A DNA stretch of 64,000 nt from Edwardsiella ictaluri ATCC 33202 (GCF_000264785.1 NZ_AFJI01000056.1:1-64000), one strand, 5' to 3'; positions 22,193 to 34,021 are shown, counted from the stretch's first letter. Numbers and translations: made by a program. The notes: generated from the letters alone by a model not told the origin.

Positions 22193-23212
22193 TTGGAAGA
22201 GAAGCAAATGAACGCCACCATGAAAGATGTGGCGGAGTATGCCGGCGTATCAACCGCAACGGTATCGCGAGCGCTGATGAATCCAGAGAAGGTGTCGGCC
22301 GCCACGCGACAAAAGGTAGAGCAGGCTGCTTTAGCCGTCGGATATGCCCCTCATACGCTGACCCGCAGTAACAAGCGCGGTGAGTCACGCACTATCCTGG
22401 TGATCGTCCCGGACATCTGCGATCCGTTTTTTGCTGAAGTGATCCAGGGGATCGAGCGTACCGCCGCCGAGCACGGCTATCTGGTTCTGCTCGGCGACTG
22501 CGCTCAGCAGATACAGCAGGAAAAAACTTTCGTTAACCTGATCATCACCAAGCAGATCGATGGCATGCTGCTGCTTGGATCCAATATCCCCTTCGATGCC
22601 AGTAAGGAAGAACAGCGCAATCTACCACCCATGGTGATGGCCAATGAGTTTGCGCCGGAGCTGGAGCTGCCGACGGTGCATATTGACAACCTGACCGCCG
22701 CCTTCAAGGCCGTGCTCTATCTGCATGATCTGGGCCACCAGCGGATAGGCTGCCTCGCCGGTCCAGAGCACATGCCGCTGAGCCAATACCGCCTGCAGGG
22801 ATATATCCAGGCGTTACGCCGCTGTGGCCTCAGCGAAACGGGCTACGTAGCGCATGGCGATTTTACCTTCGAGGCCGGCGCCAAGGCGCTGGCGCAGGTG
22901 ATGGCGCAGCCGCAGCCACCCACGGCACTGTTTTGTCACAGCGATGTGATGGCGATAGGCGCGTTGTCACAGGCGAAGCGGCTTGGGATCAAGGTGCCAG
23001 AGGAGCTGTCTATCATCGGTTTCGATGACATCCGATTGGCGCAGTACGCCGATCCACCGCTGACAACTGTGGCGCAGCCCCGCTATCAGATTGGCCGAGA
23101 GGCTATGCTGCTATTGCTGGAGCAGCTACATCACCATCGTGTGGTCAGCGGTTCGTGCCTGCTGGAGAGCGAACTCATCATCCGCGGTAGTACGGCTGTT
23201 CCGAAACGCTAG
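22193..23212 (+). CDS. cytR: LacI-family repressor CytR
   Basis: 339 residues. LacI-type helix-turn-helix (MKDVAEYAGVSTATVSRALMNP) then a periplasmic-binding-like ligand domain (VIVPDICDPFF, MVMANEFAPELELPTVHIDN). CytR represses nucleoside uptake and catabolism with CRP; cytidine induces. I chose the TTG at 22193 because AAGGAG lies 7 nt upstream; an ATG at 22208 is the alternative. A partial CRP-like site (TGTGA at 22021) lies upstream. Confidence 0.95.
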   Translation: MEEKQMNATMKDVAEYAGVSTATVSRALMNPEKVSAATRQKVEQAALAVGYAPHTLTRSNKRGESRTILVIVPDICDPFFAEVIQGIERTAAEHGYLVLLGDCAQQIQQEKTFVNLIITKQIDGMLLLGSNIPFDASKEEQRNLPPMVMANEFAPELELPTVHIDNLTAAFKAVLYLHDLGHQRIGCLAGPEHMPLSQYRLQGYIQALRRCGLSETGYVAHGDFTFEAGAKALAQVMAQPQPPTALFCHSDVMAIGALSQAKRLGIKVPEELSIIGFDDIRLAQYADPPLTTVAQPRYQIGREAMLLLLEQLHHHRVVSGSCLLESELIIRGSTAVPKR

Positions 23213-23278
23213 TGAATTGAATCCGAGTTCAGTAACATGGCGTTCTGATATTGACTATTCAGTTGTAGTGAAACGACA

Positions 23279-24220
23279 GTGGCACAAAGAGACTATGTGA
23301 GCAGTGGGCGCGCTTCGGGCGCCAAACGCAAAAGCAATAGCCGGGGTAAAAAGCGGCGCTCAGGTTCCGGCGTATCCAGAACCATGATGGTGCTTGCCCT
23401 GGCCGTGCTGGCAACCTTTGCCGGTGGCCTCTATTTTCTGACCCAGCATAAGCCGGGCGGTGATGTGCTGCTGCCGGTCGCATCACAGCATCCTAAAAAT
23501 GGTCTTCCGCCCAAGCCCGAGGAGCGCTGGAGCTATATTAAAGAGTTGGAAAATCGCCAGGTTGGTGTCACGGCGCCGACTGAACCCAGCGGCGGGGCTC
23601 CGCTGCCGGGGCAGCCTCAGCTGACGGATGAGCAGCGCCAGCTATTGGAACAGATGCAGGCCGACATGCGCCAGGCGCCGACCCAGCTATCGGAGGTGCC
23701 CTACAACGATCAGACGCCGCCAACCGTAACGCCGCGCAACAGCCGCCTGCCGGAGCAGCGTTATGCCCAGCAAACGCCCGCACCGCAGTCGACCTATCAG
23801 GAGTCGGTGCGTCAGCCGGAGGTCGCGCCGCGCAACCCATTATCTCAGCCCCAGACCAACGCCCGCCCCAGCCAGACGCCAACCTCGCTGCCCGTCAGCC
23901 GGGAACGTGAAAAAGAGCGCAGTGTGCCGGTGACCAACGCCACACCGGCGCCGCTACAGACCGCCCGGGAGAAGCCAGCGGAGAAAGCATCCGGTCAGAA
24001 ATGGCTGATCCAGTGCGGCTCCTTCCGTAACACAGATCAGGCCGAGTCGGTACGGGCCCAGCTGGCCTTTGGCGGAATTGAAAGCCGCATCACCAGCGGA
24101 GGAGGCTGGCATCGTGTCCTGCTCGGTCCCTACGCCAGCCGCCCCGCGGCGGACAAAATGATCGGTCGTCTGAAAGGAAACGGCATGTCCGGCTGCATCA
24201 CCCTTGCCGCCGGGGGTTGA
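23279..24220 (+). CDS. ftsN: Essential cell-division protein FtsN
   Basis: 313 residues from a GTG start, giving the conserved MAQRDYVS. Bitopic inner-membrane protein: short basic cytoplasmic tail, one helix at about 34–55, the essential periplasmic segment (ERWSYIKELENRQ, about residues 80–95), a long Pro/Gln-rich linker (about 105–230) and a C-terminal SPOR domain (about 238–313, KWLIQCGSFRNTDQAE) that binds denuded septal glycan strands. Triggers septal peptidoglycan synthesis. The linker differs strongly from E. coli, as is usual. Confidence 0.95.
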   Translation: MAQRDYVSSGRASGAKRKSNSRGKKRRSGSGVSRTMMVLALAVLATFAGGLYFLTQHKPGGDVLLPVASQHPKNGLPPKPEERWSYIKELENRQVGVTAPTEPSGGAPLPGQPQLTDEQRQLLEQMQADMRQAPTQLSEVPYNDQTPPTVTPRNSRLPEQRYAQQTPAPQSTYQESVRQPEVAPRNPLSQPQTNARPSQTPTSLPVSREREKERSVPVTNATPAPLQTAREKPAEKASGQKWLIQCGSFRNTDQAESVRAQLAFGGIESRITSGGGWHRVLLGPYASRPAADKMIGRLKGNGMSGCITLAAGG

Positions 24221-24241
24221 AATTTGCGAAATCCCCCCCAT
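24217..24241 (+). promoter_or_regulatory. Sigma-32 (heat-shock) promoter of hslVU
   Basis: TTGAAA (24217–24222), 13-bp spacer, CCCCAT (24236–24241): a good match to the sigma-32 consensus. The −35 element overlaps the ftsN stop codon. It lies about 67 bp before hslV. Confidence 0.85.
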
Positions 24242-24307
24242 GTAATCAGGTAATGCCTCCCGTCCCGCGCGACGGGAGGATTATTTTATAGCCACGGGGG
24301 TCTGTTC

Positions 24308-24838
24308 ATGACAACAATAGTTAGCGTTCGCCGCAACGGCAAAGTAGTGATCGGTGGGGATGGTCAGGCCACGCTGGGCAACACCGTAATGAAGGGCAAC
24401 GTCCGCAAGGTACGCCGCCTGTACAATGACCGCGTCATTGCGGGATTCGCCGGTGGTACTGCCGACGCCTTTACCCTGTTTGAACTGTTTGAGCGCAAGC
24501 TGGAGCTGCATCAGGGCCACTTGGTTAAAGCGGCTGTTGAGCTGGCCAAAGACTGGCGTACCGATCGTATGCTGCGCAAACTAGAGGCATTGCTGGCCGT
24601 CGCCGATGAAAACGCCTCGCTGATCATCACCGGCAACGGTGACGTAGTGCAACCGGAAAATGACTTGATCGCCATTGGTTCCGGCGGCCCCTATGCCCAG
24701 GCAGCGGCGCGCGCGCTGTTGGAAAATACCGAGCTGGGTGCCCACGATATCGTAGAAAAGGCGCTGGGAATTGCAGGTGATATCTGCATTTATACCAACC
24801 AGTTCCACACCATTGAAGAATTAGACTCCAAAGCGTAA
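24308..24838 (+). CDS. hslV: ATP-dependent protease peptidase subunit HslV (ClpQ)
   Basis: 176 residues. Proteasome-beta-like peptidase: after Met removal the catalytic Thr is residue 2 of [23 protein letters not shown] and [15 protein letters not shown] are family blocks. Two hexameric rings stack and are capped by HslU. First gene of hslVU; a GC-rich hairpin (GTCCCGCGCGAC, near 24260–24275) lies between the heat-shock promoter and the gene and could stabilise the mRNA 5' end. Confidence 0.97.
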   Translation: MTTIVSVRRNGKVVIGGDGQATLGNTVMKGNVRKVRRLYNDRVIAGFAGGTADAFTLFELFERKLELHQGHLVKAAVELAKDWRTDRMLRKLEALLAVADENASLIITGNGDVVQPENDLIAIGSGGPYAQAAARALLENTELGAHDIVEKALGIAGDICIYTNQFHTIEELDSKA

Positions 24839-24850
24839 GGACTGTATATC

Positions 24851-26182
24851 ATGTCTGAAATGACCCCACGCGAAATTGTCAGCGAGCTCGACAGTTACAT
24901 CATTGGCCAACACTCGGCTAAACGCGCCGTCGCGATCGCGCTGCGTAATCGCTGGCGCCGTATGCAGCTGGGCGAGGCGCTGCGCCACGAAGTCACCCCC
25001 AAAAATATTCTGATGATCGGCCCAACCGGCGTCGGTAAGACCGAAATTGCCCGCCGTCTGGCGAAGCTGGCCAATGCGCCGTTTATCAAGGTTGAAGCGA
25101 CCAAGTTCACCGAGGTCGGCTATGTCGGTAAAGAGGTGGACTCCATCATCCGCGATCTTACCGACTCCGCGATGAAAATGATCCGGGCGCAGTCCATAGA
25201 GAAAAACCGCTACCGCGCAGAAGAGATGGCGGAAGAGCGGATTCTGGACGCCCTGATCCCCCCGGCCAAAAACAACTGGGGGCAGACCGAACAAACCAAT
25301 GAAAGCTCCCCTGCACGCCAGACCTTTCGCAAAAAGCTGCGCGAAGGCGAGCTGGATGATAAAGAGATTGAAATCGAGCTGGCGGCCTCCCCGATGGGGG
25401 TCGAGATTATGGCGCCACCGGGAATGGAGGAGATGACCAGCCAGCTGCAGTCCATGTTCCAAAACCTGGGCGGTCAGAAAACCAAGCCGCGCAAGGTGAA
25501 AATTAAGGATGCTTTCAAACAGCTGATCGAAGAAGAGGCCGCCAAGCTGGTCAATCCGGAAGAGCTGAAACAGCAGGCTATCGACGCCGTGGAGCAAAAT
25601 GGTATTGTCTTCATCGACGAAATCGACAAGATCTGTAAGCGCGGAGAAAGCTCCGGCCCGGACGTCTCCCGTGAAGGGGTACAGCGCGATCTGTTGCCGC
25701 TGATCGAAGGCTGTACCGTCAATACCAAGCACGGCATGGTCAAGACCGATCACATTCTATTTATCGCCTCCGGCGCGTTTCAGGTCTCCAGCCCCGCCGA
25801 TCTGATCCCGGAGCTGCAGGGCCGTCTGCCTATCCGTGTTGAGCTGCAGGCGCTGACCACCGAAGACTTCGAGCGTATTCTTACGGAGCCGAGCGCCTCG
25901 CTGACCGAGCAGTATCAGGCGCTGATGGCAACCGAAGGCGTTAACATCAGCTTCAGCGCCGACGGTATTCGCCGCATCGCTGAGGCCGCCTGGCAGGTGA
26001 ATGAGAGCGCGGAAAACATCGGTGCCCGCCGTCTGCACACGGTGATGGAGCGTCTGATGGAAGAGATCTCCTTTGACGCCAGCGAAATGCATGGTACGGC
26101 GATCGCCATCGATGCCGATTACGTGCGTAATCACCTCGATGAGCTGGTAGCAGATGAAGATCTGAGCCGGTTTATTCTATAA
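24851..26182 (+). CDS. hslU: ATPase subunit HslU (ClpY)
   Basis: 443 residues. AAA+ unfoldase: Walker [15 protein letters not shown], Walker [11 protein letters not shown], sensor-type arginines near [14 protein letters not shown], and an inserted I-domain (about residues 110–240) that handles substrate. The C-terminal residues LSRFIL dock into HslV and activate it. Twelve base pairs after hslV. Known substrates in E. coli include SulA and RcsA. Confidence 0.98.
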   Translation: MSEMTPREIVSELDSYIIGQHSAKRAVAIALRNRWRRMQLGEALRHEVTPKNILMIGPTGVGKTEIARRLAKLANAPFIKVEATKFTEVGYVGKEVDSIIRDLTDSAMKMIRAQSIEKNRYRAEEMAEERILDALIPPAKNNWGQTEQTNESSPARQTFRKKLREGELDDKEIEIELAASPMGVEIMAPPGMEEMTSQLQSMFQNLGGQKTKPRKVKIKDAFKQLIEEEAAKLVNPEELKQQAIDAVEQNGIVFIDEIDKICKRGESSGPDVSREGVQRDLLPLIEGCTVNTKHGMVKTDHILFIASGAFQVSSPADLIPELQGRLPIRVELQALTTEDFERILTEPSASLTEQYQALMATEGVNISFSADGIRRIAEAAWQVNESAENIGARRLHTVMERLMEEISFDASEMHGTAIAIDADYVRNHLDELVADEDLSRFIL

Positions 26183-26218
26183 TCACCCGCAGAAACCGTC
26201 CTTTTCGGTCTTTGCTAG

Positions 26219-26246
26219 GGGGAAGGCGTCTGCCTTCCCCTTTTTT
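26219..26246 (+). terminator. Rho-independent terminator after hslU
   Basis: GGGGAAGGC / GCCTTCCCC stem, GTCT-type loop, six T residues. Confidence 0.93.
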
Positions 26247-26369
26247 ATTGCCACTGGTTGAGGCAACAGACAGCTAACGGTTTGTTAAGATAAACACATG
26301 AGATAACCCGGCAACGGGCCGTTCAGCGCATTGCTGAGGGTCGCATGCCCTAGTGACTGAAACCATATA

Positions 26370-27287
26370 ATGACTTCATTAACCCCGATCAGCCGGCCTC
26401 GAGCCTGGCTGGAAAGCCTGCGTCTGCGTACGCTGCCGCTGGCGCTGGCATCGATAGTGACCGGATCGGCCATCGCCGCTTGGCAGCAAACCTTTAATCT
26501 CGGCATCGCTCTGCTCGCGCTGCTGACGGCGGCGCTGTTGCAGATCCTCTCCAATCTGGCCAACGACTACGGCGACGCCGTCAAGGGCAGTGATACCCCG
26601 GAGCGCATTGGGCCGCTGCGCGGTATGCAAAAAGGTGTGATCACCCAGGCTCAGATGAAGCGGGCCTTGATCATCACCGTGCTGCTGACCATCGCCTCCG
26701 GCGTCGCGCTGATCGCCGTCGCCTGCCAAAAACCCCAGGATATCATTGGATTCTTGTTACTCGGCCTGATGGCTATCATCGCCGCCATCACTTACACCGT
26801 CGGTACCCGGCCCTATGGCTATATCGGCCTAGGCGATATCTCGGTGCTGATCTTTTTTGGCTGGCTGAGCGTTGCCGGTACCTACTACCTGCAGGCGGGC
26901 ACCTTTAACCGCGTGGTGATGCTACCGGCAACGGCCTGCGGTCTGTTGGCCGCGGCGGTACTGAATATCAATAACCTGCGGGATATCGAAAACGATGCCC
27001 GCAACGGTAAAAACACCCTGGCTGTACGCCTGGGGCCACACATCGCCCGCTACTACCACGTAGCCCTGCTGGGCGGCGCGGTACTGTGTCTGGCACTGTT
27101 TGCCCTGTTAGATCTGCATAGTCTGGTGGGCTGGCTATTTGTGCTGGCTGTTCCCATGCTGTACCGCCATGCCAGCTATGTCCTGCACCAACGCTCGCCG
27201 GAGGCCATGCGGCCCATGTTGGAAAATATGGTGAAAAGCGCCCTATTGACCAATCTGCTCTTTGCCATCGGTACCGTACTGAGTTAA
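26370..27287 (+). CDS. menA: 1,4-Dihydroxy-2-naphthoate octaprenyltransferase
   Basis: 305 residues. UbiA-superfamily integral membrane prenyltransferase with about eight to nine helices. The first Asp-rich motif is NDYGDAVKGSDT and the second is NNLRDIENDARNGKNTLAVRLG. It attaches the octaprenyl tail to make demethylmenaquinone. Placed between hslU and rraA as in E. coli. Confidence 0.96.
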   Translation: MTSLTPISRPRAWLESLRLRTLPLALASIVTGSAIAAWQQTFNLGIALLALLTAALLQILSNLANDYGDAVKGSDTPERIGPLRGMQKGVITQAQMKRALIITVLLTIASGVALIAVACQKPQDIIGFLLLGLMAIIAAITYTVGTRPYGYIGLGDISVLIFFGWLSVAGTYYLQAGTFNRVVMLPATACGLLAAAVLNINNLRDIENDARNGKNTLAVRLGPHIARYYHVALLGGAVLCLALFALLDLHSLVGWLFVLAVPMLYRHASYVLHQRSPEAMRPMLENMVKSALLTNLLFAIGTVLS

Positions 27288-27295
27288 TCCCTTTT

Positions 27296-27336
27296 GCAGC
27301 AGTATCCCCCGCGTTTCACGCGGGGGATACTGCTGC
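27296..27336. terminator. Perfect 18-bp hairpin between menA and rraA
   Basis: The 18-nt arm at 27296–27313 is the exact reverse complement of 27319–27336, around a TTTCA loop. It is followed by TTTTGC and preceded by TTTTGC-like sequence, so it is probably a terminator for menA; the stem is unusually long and perfect. Confidence 0.8.
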
Positions 27337-27370
27337 TTTTGCAAACAGCCACATTAAAGGGATATACTGA

Positions 27371-27886
<516 letters not shown>

Positions 27887-27909
27887 GAGATGACGTGCTT
27901 CCGACAGTC

Positions 27910-27935
27910 AAAAGGCGCTCACCGAGCGCCTTTTA
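27910..27935. terminator. Terminator between rraA and zapB
   Basis: AAAAGGCGCTC / GAGCGCCTTTT with a short loop; symmetric A/T-runs suit the convergent pair. Confidence 0.92.
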
Positions 27936-27959
27936 TTATGGTGAACCGTGCGGTGGCGA

Positions 27960-28202
27960 TCAGTTCACCTCATTCATTTTTCCCAGCAGCGCGCGCAGGC
28001 GTTCCTGCCATGCCTCCTGCTCATGCTTCAGTTGCTCATTTTCACGCAGCAGTCCTTCACGGTTGCTCGCGGCCTGCTGAACCTCCTGATTAAGCTGATT
28101 GTTTTTCTCTTTCAGCTCTTCGATTTCCATCTGCAGCAGGGTAATGGTGTCAATCGCCTGCTGAACTTTTGCTTCCAGTTTTTCAAATACTTCAAATGAC
28201 AT
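27960..28202 (-). CDS. zapB: Cell-division protein ZapB
   Basis: 80 residues from the ATG at 28202 ([18 protein letters not shown]); an in-frame upstream extension of 24 residues is not conserved. The whole protein is one antiparallel coiled coil (heptads of L/I with E, Q, K, N). ZapB bridges Z-ring protein ZapA and the Ter-linkage protein MatP. Position opposite rraA and beside glpF is as in E. coli. Confidence 0.95.
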   Translation of the reverse strand: MSFEVFEKLEAKVQQAIDTITLLQMEIEELKEKNNQLNQEVQQAASNREGLLRENEQLKHEQEAWQERLRALLGKMNEVN

Positions 28203-28860
28203 GGTCTGTCCCCTTAATAGTAGCCAGGCGTACGTCTTGCCGTTGTGCGGGCCGCACTGTGGCAGCACACACATTCAAATTGGCGCCCTAACCGCGCAGA
28301 CCATCAGGCCTACGCACGCAATCCATTTAGCCGTGTTCCCGTCAGCGTATGCAGTGTCAAAGACGCATTGTCAAAACGAAGGTCGCAGGGCGTAGCAGAC
28401 CTCGGTTTATGACGGCGCACCTCTCGACACGCGTCCTAGAGGATCGGAGCCATTTGACCCCTTGCCACGCTATTCATCCGACGTTACGGGACACAGCCTA
28501 GATTATCCCGATTGTATGTAGCCCACCTCCCACTGTCTAGGCCGCGTCCCAGTCTGTAACACATTCAGGCACAATTGCGTGCGTTTTACGCTGAAAAAGT
28601 CAGTTTAAAAAAGGTTACAATCAAACAAAAAAGAACAATATCCAATGGGCGTGATCCCCATCAGTAGACAGATCACAAAACTTTTCCGGCATAAATCGCA
28701 CAAAATAAGCGATATCAAACATTTTTTTGACGGCACACACACATTTAAATTTCGCTATTTCTCGTTTTCGCTCGTTAACGATAAATTCACATCGCACCCG
28801 TAACCTGCTCCATTCAGAGCCGGCATTTATCTTCCACCTCTTCGTCGCAGGATTTCTTTT
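28203..28860. promoter_or_regulatory. zapB–glpF intergenic control region with GlpR operator
   Basis: 658 bp without a gene. TCGTTAACGA at 28772–28781 is a perfect core of the GlpR operator, placed 80 bp before glpF, so glycerol-3-phosphate induction is likely. The right part is AT-rich and should hold CRP sites, but none is clear enough to call. The zapB promoter must lie in the left part. Nothing else is visible. Confidence 0.6.
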
Positions 28861-29703
28861 ATGAGCCAGATCGCGAGTACGACATTAAAAGGACAGTGTA
28901 TCGCCGAATTCCTGGGCACCGCCCTGCTGATATTCTTCGGCTGTGGTTGCGTGGCCGCCCTGAAACTGGCCGGAGCTACTTTGAGTCTGTGGGAGATCAG
29001 CGTCATTTGGGGCTTGGGGGTCGCTCTGGCTATCTACCTGACGGCCGCTATCTCCGGCGCCCACCTCAACCCGGCGGTCACCATCGCTCTGTGGCTGTTT
29101 GCCTGCTTTGAGCGCCGCAAAGTGCTCCCCTACATCATCGCCCAAGTCGCCGGCGCATTCTGTGCCGCTGCGCTGGTCTATGCCATGTACCACAATCTGT
29201 TCATCGACTATGAGCAAACCCATCATATGGTACGCGGCAGCGAAGAGAGCCTGACGCTGGCGGGGATCTTCTCCACCTACCCGAACCCGCATATTACCGT
29301 ATGGCAGGCGCTGCTGGTTGAAACCGTCATCACCGCCATTCTGATGTGTCTGATTCTGGCGCTGACCGACGATGGTAATGGCATTCCGCGTGGGCCGCTG
29401 GCACCGCTGCTGATTGGTGTCCTGATCGCCGTCATTGGCGCCGCCATGGGGCCCTTGACCGGCTTTGCCCTTAACCCGGCCCGTGACTTCGGCCCGAAAG
29501 CCTTTGCCTGGATGGCCGGCTGGGGTGAGATTGCCTTCACCGGCGGGCGCAGCATTCCCTACTTCCTGGTTCCCATCGTTGGCCCAATTATCGGTGCCTG
29601 CCTGGGGGCCTTTGGCTACCGCGCGCTGATCGGTCGTCACCTCCCCTGCGATGTCTGCATCGCAGAAGAAGAGAAAAAGAACAGCGAGAAATCCAAAGCC
29701 TGA
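28861..29703 (+). CDS. glpF: Glycerol uptake facilitator (aquaglyceroporin)
   Basis: 280 residues, six membrane helices and the two half-helices with NPA boxes: HLNPAVT and ALNPARDFGPK. The Asp after the second NPA-type box marks an aquaglyceroporin rather than an aquaporin. Passive channel for glycerol in the inner membrane, trapping being done by GlpK. The charged C-terminal tail is cytoplasmic. It is 74 bp before glpK. Confidence 0.97.
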   Translation: MSQIASTTLKGQCIAEFLGTALLIFFGCGCVAALKLAGATLSLWEISVIWGLGVALAIYLTAAISGAHLNPAVTIALWLFACFERRKVLPYIIAQVAGAFCAAALVYAMYHNLFIDYEQTHHMVRGSEESLTLAGIFSTYPNPHITVWQALLVETVITAILMCLILALTDDGNGIPRGPLAPLLIGVLIAVIGAAMGPLTGFALNPARDFGPKAFAWMAGWGEIAFTGGRSIPYFLVPIVGPIIGACLGAFGYRALIGRHLPCDVCIAEEEKKNSEKSKA

Positions 29704-29738
29704 TAAGGTTTCCGGGGAGGGTTCTCCCCGGCATTTGA

Positions 29739-31286
<1,548 letters not shown>

Positions 31287-31308
31287 TAACCGGTGGCAGG
31301 CCGACGGC

Positions 31309-31336
31309 GGGGGCGAATGAATCGCCCCCTTTTTTA
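31309..31336 (+). terminator. Rho-independent terminator after glpK
   Basis: GGGGGCGA / TCGCCCCC stem with a short loop and a T-run; it separates glpFK from glpX. Confidence 0.9.
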
Positions 31337-31446
31337 TTTTTGGTCAAGGTTATGGCGTTCTTCCGACGCAAACGTTTCACTGTGCCTGTGTTAGAATCGC
31401 CCCCCGTCATCTTATTGCTTATTTATCTCATCACTGCAGGACTATC

Positions 31447-32457
31447 ATGAAACGTGAATTAGCCATCGAGTTCTCCCGCGTTACAGAAGCAGCAGCACTG
31501 GCCGGATATAAGTGGTTAGGGCGCGGCGACAAGAATGCGGCAGACGGCGCCGCGGTTAACGCCATGCGCATCATGCTCAACCGGGTCGACATCGACGGGG
31601 AGATCGTCATCGGCGAAGGGGAGATTGACGAGGCGCCGATGCTGTATATCGGTGAGCGCGTCGGCAGCGGCCAGGGCGATCAGGTCGATATCGCCGTCGA
31701 CCCGATTGAGGGAACCCGCATGACCGCCATGGGTCAGGCCAACGCGTTGGCGGTGATGGCCGTCGGCGATAAAGGCACTTTCCTGCATGCACCGGATATG
31801 TATATGGAGAAGTTGGTCGTCGGCCCTCAGGCCAAAGGCTGCGTCGATCTCAATCTGCCGCTGGAGGCCAACCTGTGTAACATTGCCGCCCGCCTGGGCA
31901 AGCCGCTGTCCCATCTGACGGTGATCACCCTGGCCAAGCCGCGTCATGACGCTGACATTGCCGCGATGCAGGCGTTGGGCGTACGCGTTTTTGCCATTCC
32001 TGACGGCGACGTCGCGGCTTCGATCCTGACTTGCATGCCGGAAAGCGAAGTGGACGTCATGTATGGCATCGGTGGTGCGCCGGAAGGGGTCGTCTCCGCC
32101 GCGGTGATCCGCGCGCTGGACGGCGACATGCAGGGCCGCCTGCTGGCCCGCCACCAGGTGAAGGGCGATACGCCGGAAAACCGCCGCCTGGGCGAACAGG
32201 AGCTGCAGCGCTGTGAGCAGATGGGGATCTGCGCCGGTGAGGTGCTGACCCTCGGCGACATGGCGCGCAACGATAACGTGATCTTTTCCGCCACCGGGAT
32301 CACCAAGGGTGACCTGCTGGAGGGCATCTATCGTAAGGGCAACGTCGCCACCACCGAAACCCTGCTGATCCGCGGCAAGTCCCGTACCATCCGCCGTATC
32401 CGCTCAACTCACTATCTGGAGCGTAAAGACGCTCAGATCCGCGATATCATTCTGTAA
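31447..32457 (+). CDS. glpX: Fructose-1,6-bisphosphatase class II
   Basis: 336 residues, E. coli length. Mn2+-dependent enzyme of gluconeogenesis with Li+-sensitive phosphatase motifs: GEGEIDEAPML, DIAVDPIEGTRMTAMG and GIGGAPEGVVSAAVIRA. It carries glycerol carbon back to hexose phosphate, fitting its place after glpFK. It has its own 160-bp upstream gap, so a separate promoter is possible. Confidence 0.97.
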   Translation: MKRELAIEFSRVTEAAALAGYKWLGRGDKNAADGAAVNAMRIMLNRVDIDGEIVIGEGEIDEAPMLYIGERVGSGQGDQVDIAVDPIEGTRMTAMGQANALAVMAVGDKGTFLHAPDMYMEKLVVGPQAKGCVDLNLPLEANLCNIAARLGKPLSHLTVITLAKPRHDADIAAMQALGVRVFAIPDGDVAASILTCMPESEVDVMYGIGGAPEGVVSAAVIRALDGDMQGRLLARHQVKGDTPENRRLGEQELQRCEQMGICAGEVLTLGDMARNDNVIFSATGITKGDLLEGIYRKGNVATTETLLIRGKSRTIRRIRSTHYLERKDAQIRDIIL

Positions 32458-32480
32458 CAGTGCGGGTGACCAACGTAAAA

Positions 32481-32502
32481 CGGCGTGCCATTCGGCACGC
32501 CG
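32481..32502. terminator. Hairpin between convergent glpX and emrD
   Basis: CGGCGTGCC pairs with GGCACGCCG around ATTC. No T-run. Probable terminator for the convergent genes. Confidence 0.6.
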
Positions 32503-32529
32503 CTGTGAATCAGCCCGACATCCTGGGTA

Positions 32530-33714
32530 TTACATGATCTGTCCTTGCTGACGCACCTTGTGTGCAATCGGCAGCCAGCACAGCAAAATCATTACCGCCA
32601 TCGCACTCATCAGCATCCCCAGGCTAAACTGTCCGTTCTGCGGCAGCAGGGCGGAAAACCAGGCCATCGCGCCAGATCCGACGTTCTGCAGTCCGCCCAC
32701 CAGCGCGCCGGCGGCCCCGGCCAACAGTGGAAACGGCTCCATGGCACCGGTCGTCGCCAGAGGAAACAGCATGCCGGCACCAAAAAAGAACAGTGCCGCC
32801 GGTACGATCAGCGTCCAGATATTGATGATGCCAAACCAGCTCGGCATCCACATCAGCAACCCAGCCAGCAGGCAGCTCAGCACCGCATGCCACATCAGGG
32901 TGGCAAAGGGCTTGCCCGGACGCCCGGCATACCATGCACCAAAGAACGCCGCCGGGATCGGTAGAATAAACAGAATGCTGACCACGATACCGCTTAAGTG
33001 CAGCACGCCGCCCAATAGAACGCCGGAGCAGGCCTCAAACACCGCGACCCCCGCCAGTCCCCCGATCAGCATCACCAGATAGCAGACAAAGCTGCCACAA
33101 CTCAGCAGCTGACGGTAGCTGCTGAACAGGTTGCTGTGACCCGCCGCGGCCGGTCGGGTCTCCGGCAGCCAGCGGAACATGCTGTAGGCGACTCCGGCGC
33201 ATAATAGCAGCAGAAATGCATAGCAGGCGCGCCAGCTGATAAAGGCGTCCAATAGGCCACCAATCACCGGCGCCAGCAGAGGGCTGACCAGAATCCCCAT
33301 ATTCAACAGGCTATTGGCATAACGCAGCGAGGTACCGTTGTACAGATCGCGCGGCATGGTACGGGCTATCACCCCGGCGACACCGGTACCCATCCCCTGT
33401 AGCGCTGCCGCCATCACCAGCATATGCAGGCTGGGCGCCAGCATAGCCTGCAATGCACCCAGCATAAAAATGCCCATTCCTGCCAGGATCACCGGCCGAC
33501 GGCCGATGCGATCGGAGAGCGGACCATAGATTAGCTGCGAGGCGCCATAGGTCAGCAAATACGCCGCCATCACGCTTTGTATCGCGCCGCTGCGCACGCC
33601 CAGATCGCGTCCCATATCCGGGATAGAGGGAACATAAATCGTCTGTGCCATCTGACCGACAGCGACCAACAGGATCAACATGACCAGCAGGTGAAAATTT
33701 TCTAACTTTCTCAT
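32530..33714 (-). CDS. emrD: Multidrug efflux MFS transporter EmrD
   Basis: 394 residues, twelve membrane helices. The N-terminal QMAQTIYVPSIPDMGRDL and YGPLSDRIGRRPV (MFS motif A) match EmrD closely, as do EACSGVLLGG and FPLATTGAMEPFPLLAGAAGA. In E. coli EmrD exports amphipathic compounds, including uncouplers, by proton antiport. Its location between glpX and the fpr locus is not the E. coli one (there it is near ivbL/tisB), so a rearrangement or insertion has occurred in one lineage. Confidence 0.92.
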   Translation of the reverse strand: MRKLENFHLLVMLILLVAVGQMAQTIYVPSIPDMGRDLGVRSGAIQSVMAAYLLTYGASQLIYGPLSDRIGRRPVILAGMGIFMLGALQAMLAPSLHMLVMAAALQGMGTGVAGVIARTMPRDLYNGTSLRYANSLLNMGILVSPLLAPVIGGLLDAFISWRACYAFLLLLCAGVAYSMFRWLPETRPAAAGHSNLFSSYRQLLSCGSFVCYLVMLIGGLAGVAVFEACSGVLLGGVLHLSGIVVSILFILPIPAAFFGAWYAGRPGKPFATLMWHAVLSCLLAGLLMWMPSWFGIINIWTLIVPAALFFFGAGMLFPLATTGAMEPFPLLAGAAGALVGGLQNVGSGAMAWFSALLPQNGQFSLGMLMSAMAVMILLCWLPIAHKVRQQGQIM

Positions 33715-34021
33715 TATGTTACGTTTACCAACGCATTATTAACCAGGACTATAAACCACCATATAGCCATATATGTAAAATCAATAACTATATTGTTGCG
33801 CACAATCTAACAGATAAATCTAAAAAAAATCTAACAAGTTGCTATTTATACTGATTTTTTGTTGTCATGCGTTATCGCCGTAGGCGTAAATTAAATGTGA
33901 CAATGCAGCGGGTATTTTGCGACCGATTTAAAAATAAATAATATCTATTATTTAATGATGTTCTATATATTATTAAACTGAATCCTTCATTAATGTCTCG
34001 CTTACCACAAGGATCCGTGCC
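33715..34021. promoter_or_regulatory. AT-rich emrD–regulator intergenic region with 9-2-9 inverted repeat
   Basis: 307 bp, much more AT-rich than its surroundings. It contains the perfect inverted repeat TAAATAATA-TC-TATTATTTA at 33935–33954, about 68 bp before the regulator at 34022. TATATT/TATTAT hexamers downstream of it could be a −10. The repeat is a candidate autoregulatory operator. A GGATC-type Shine–Dalgarno precedes the ATG. Confidence 0.5.
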
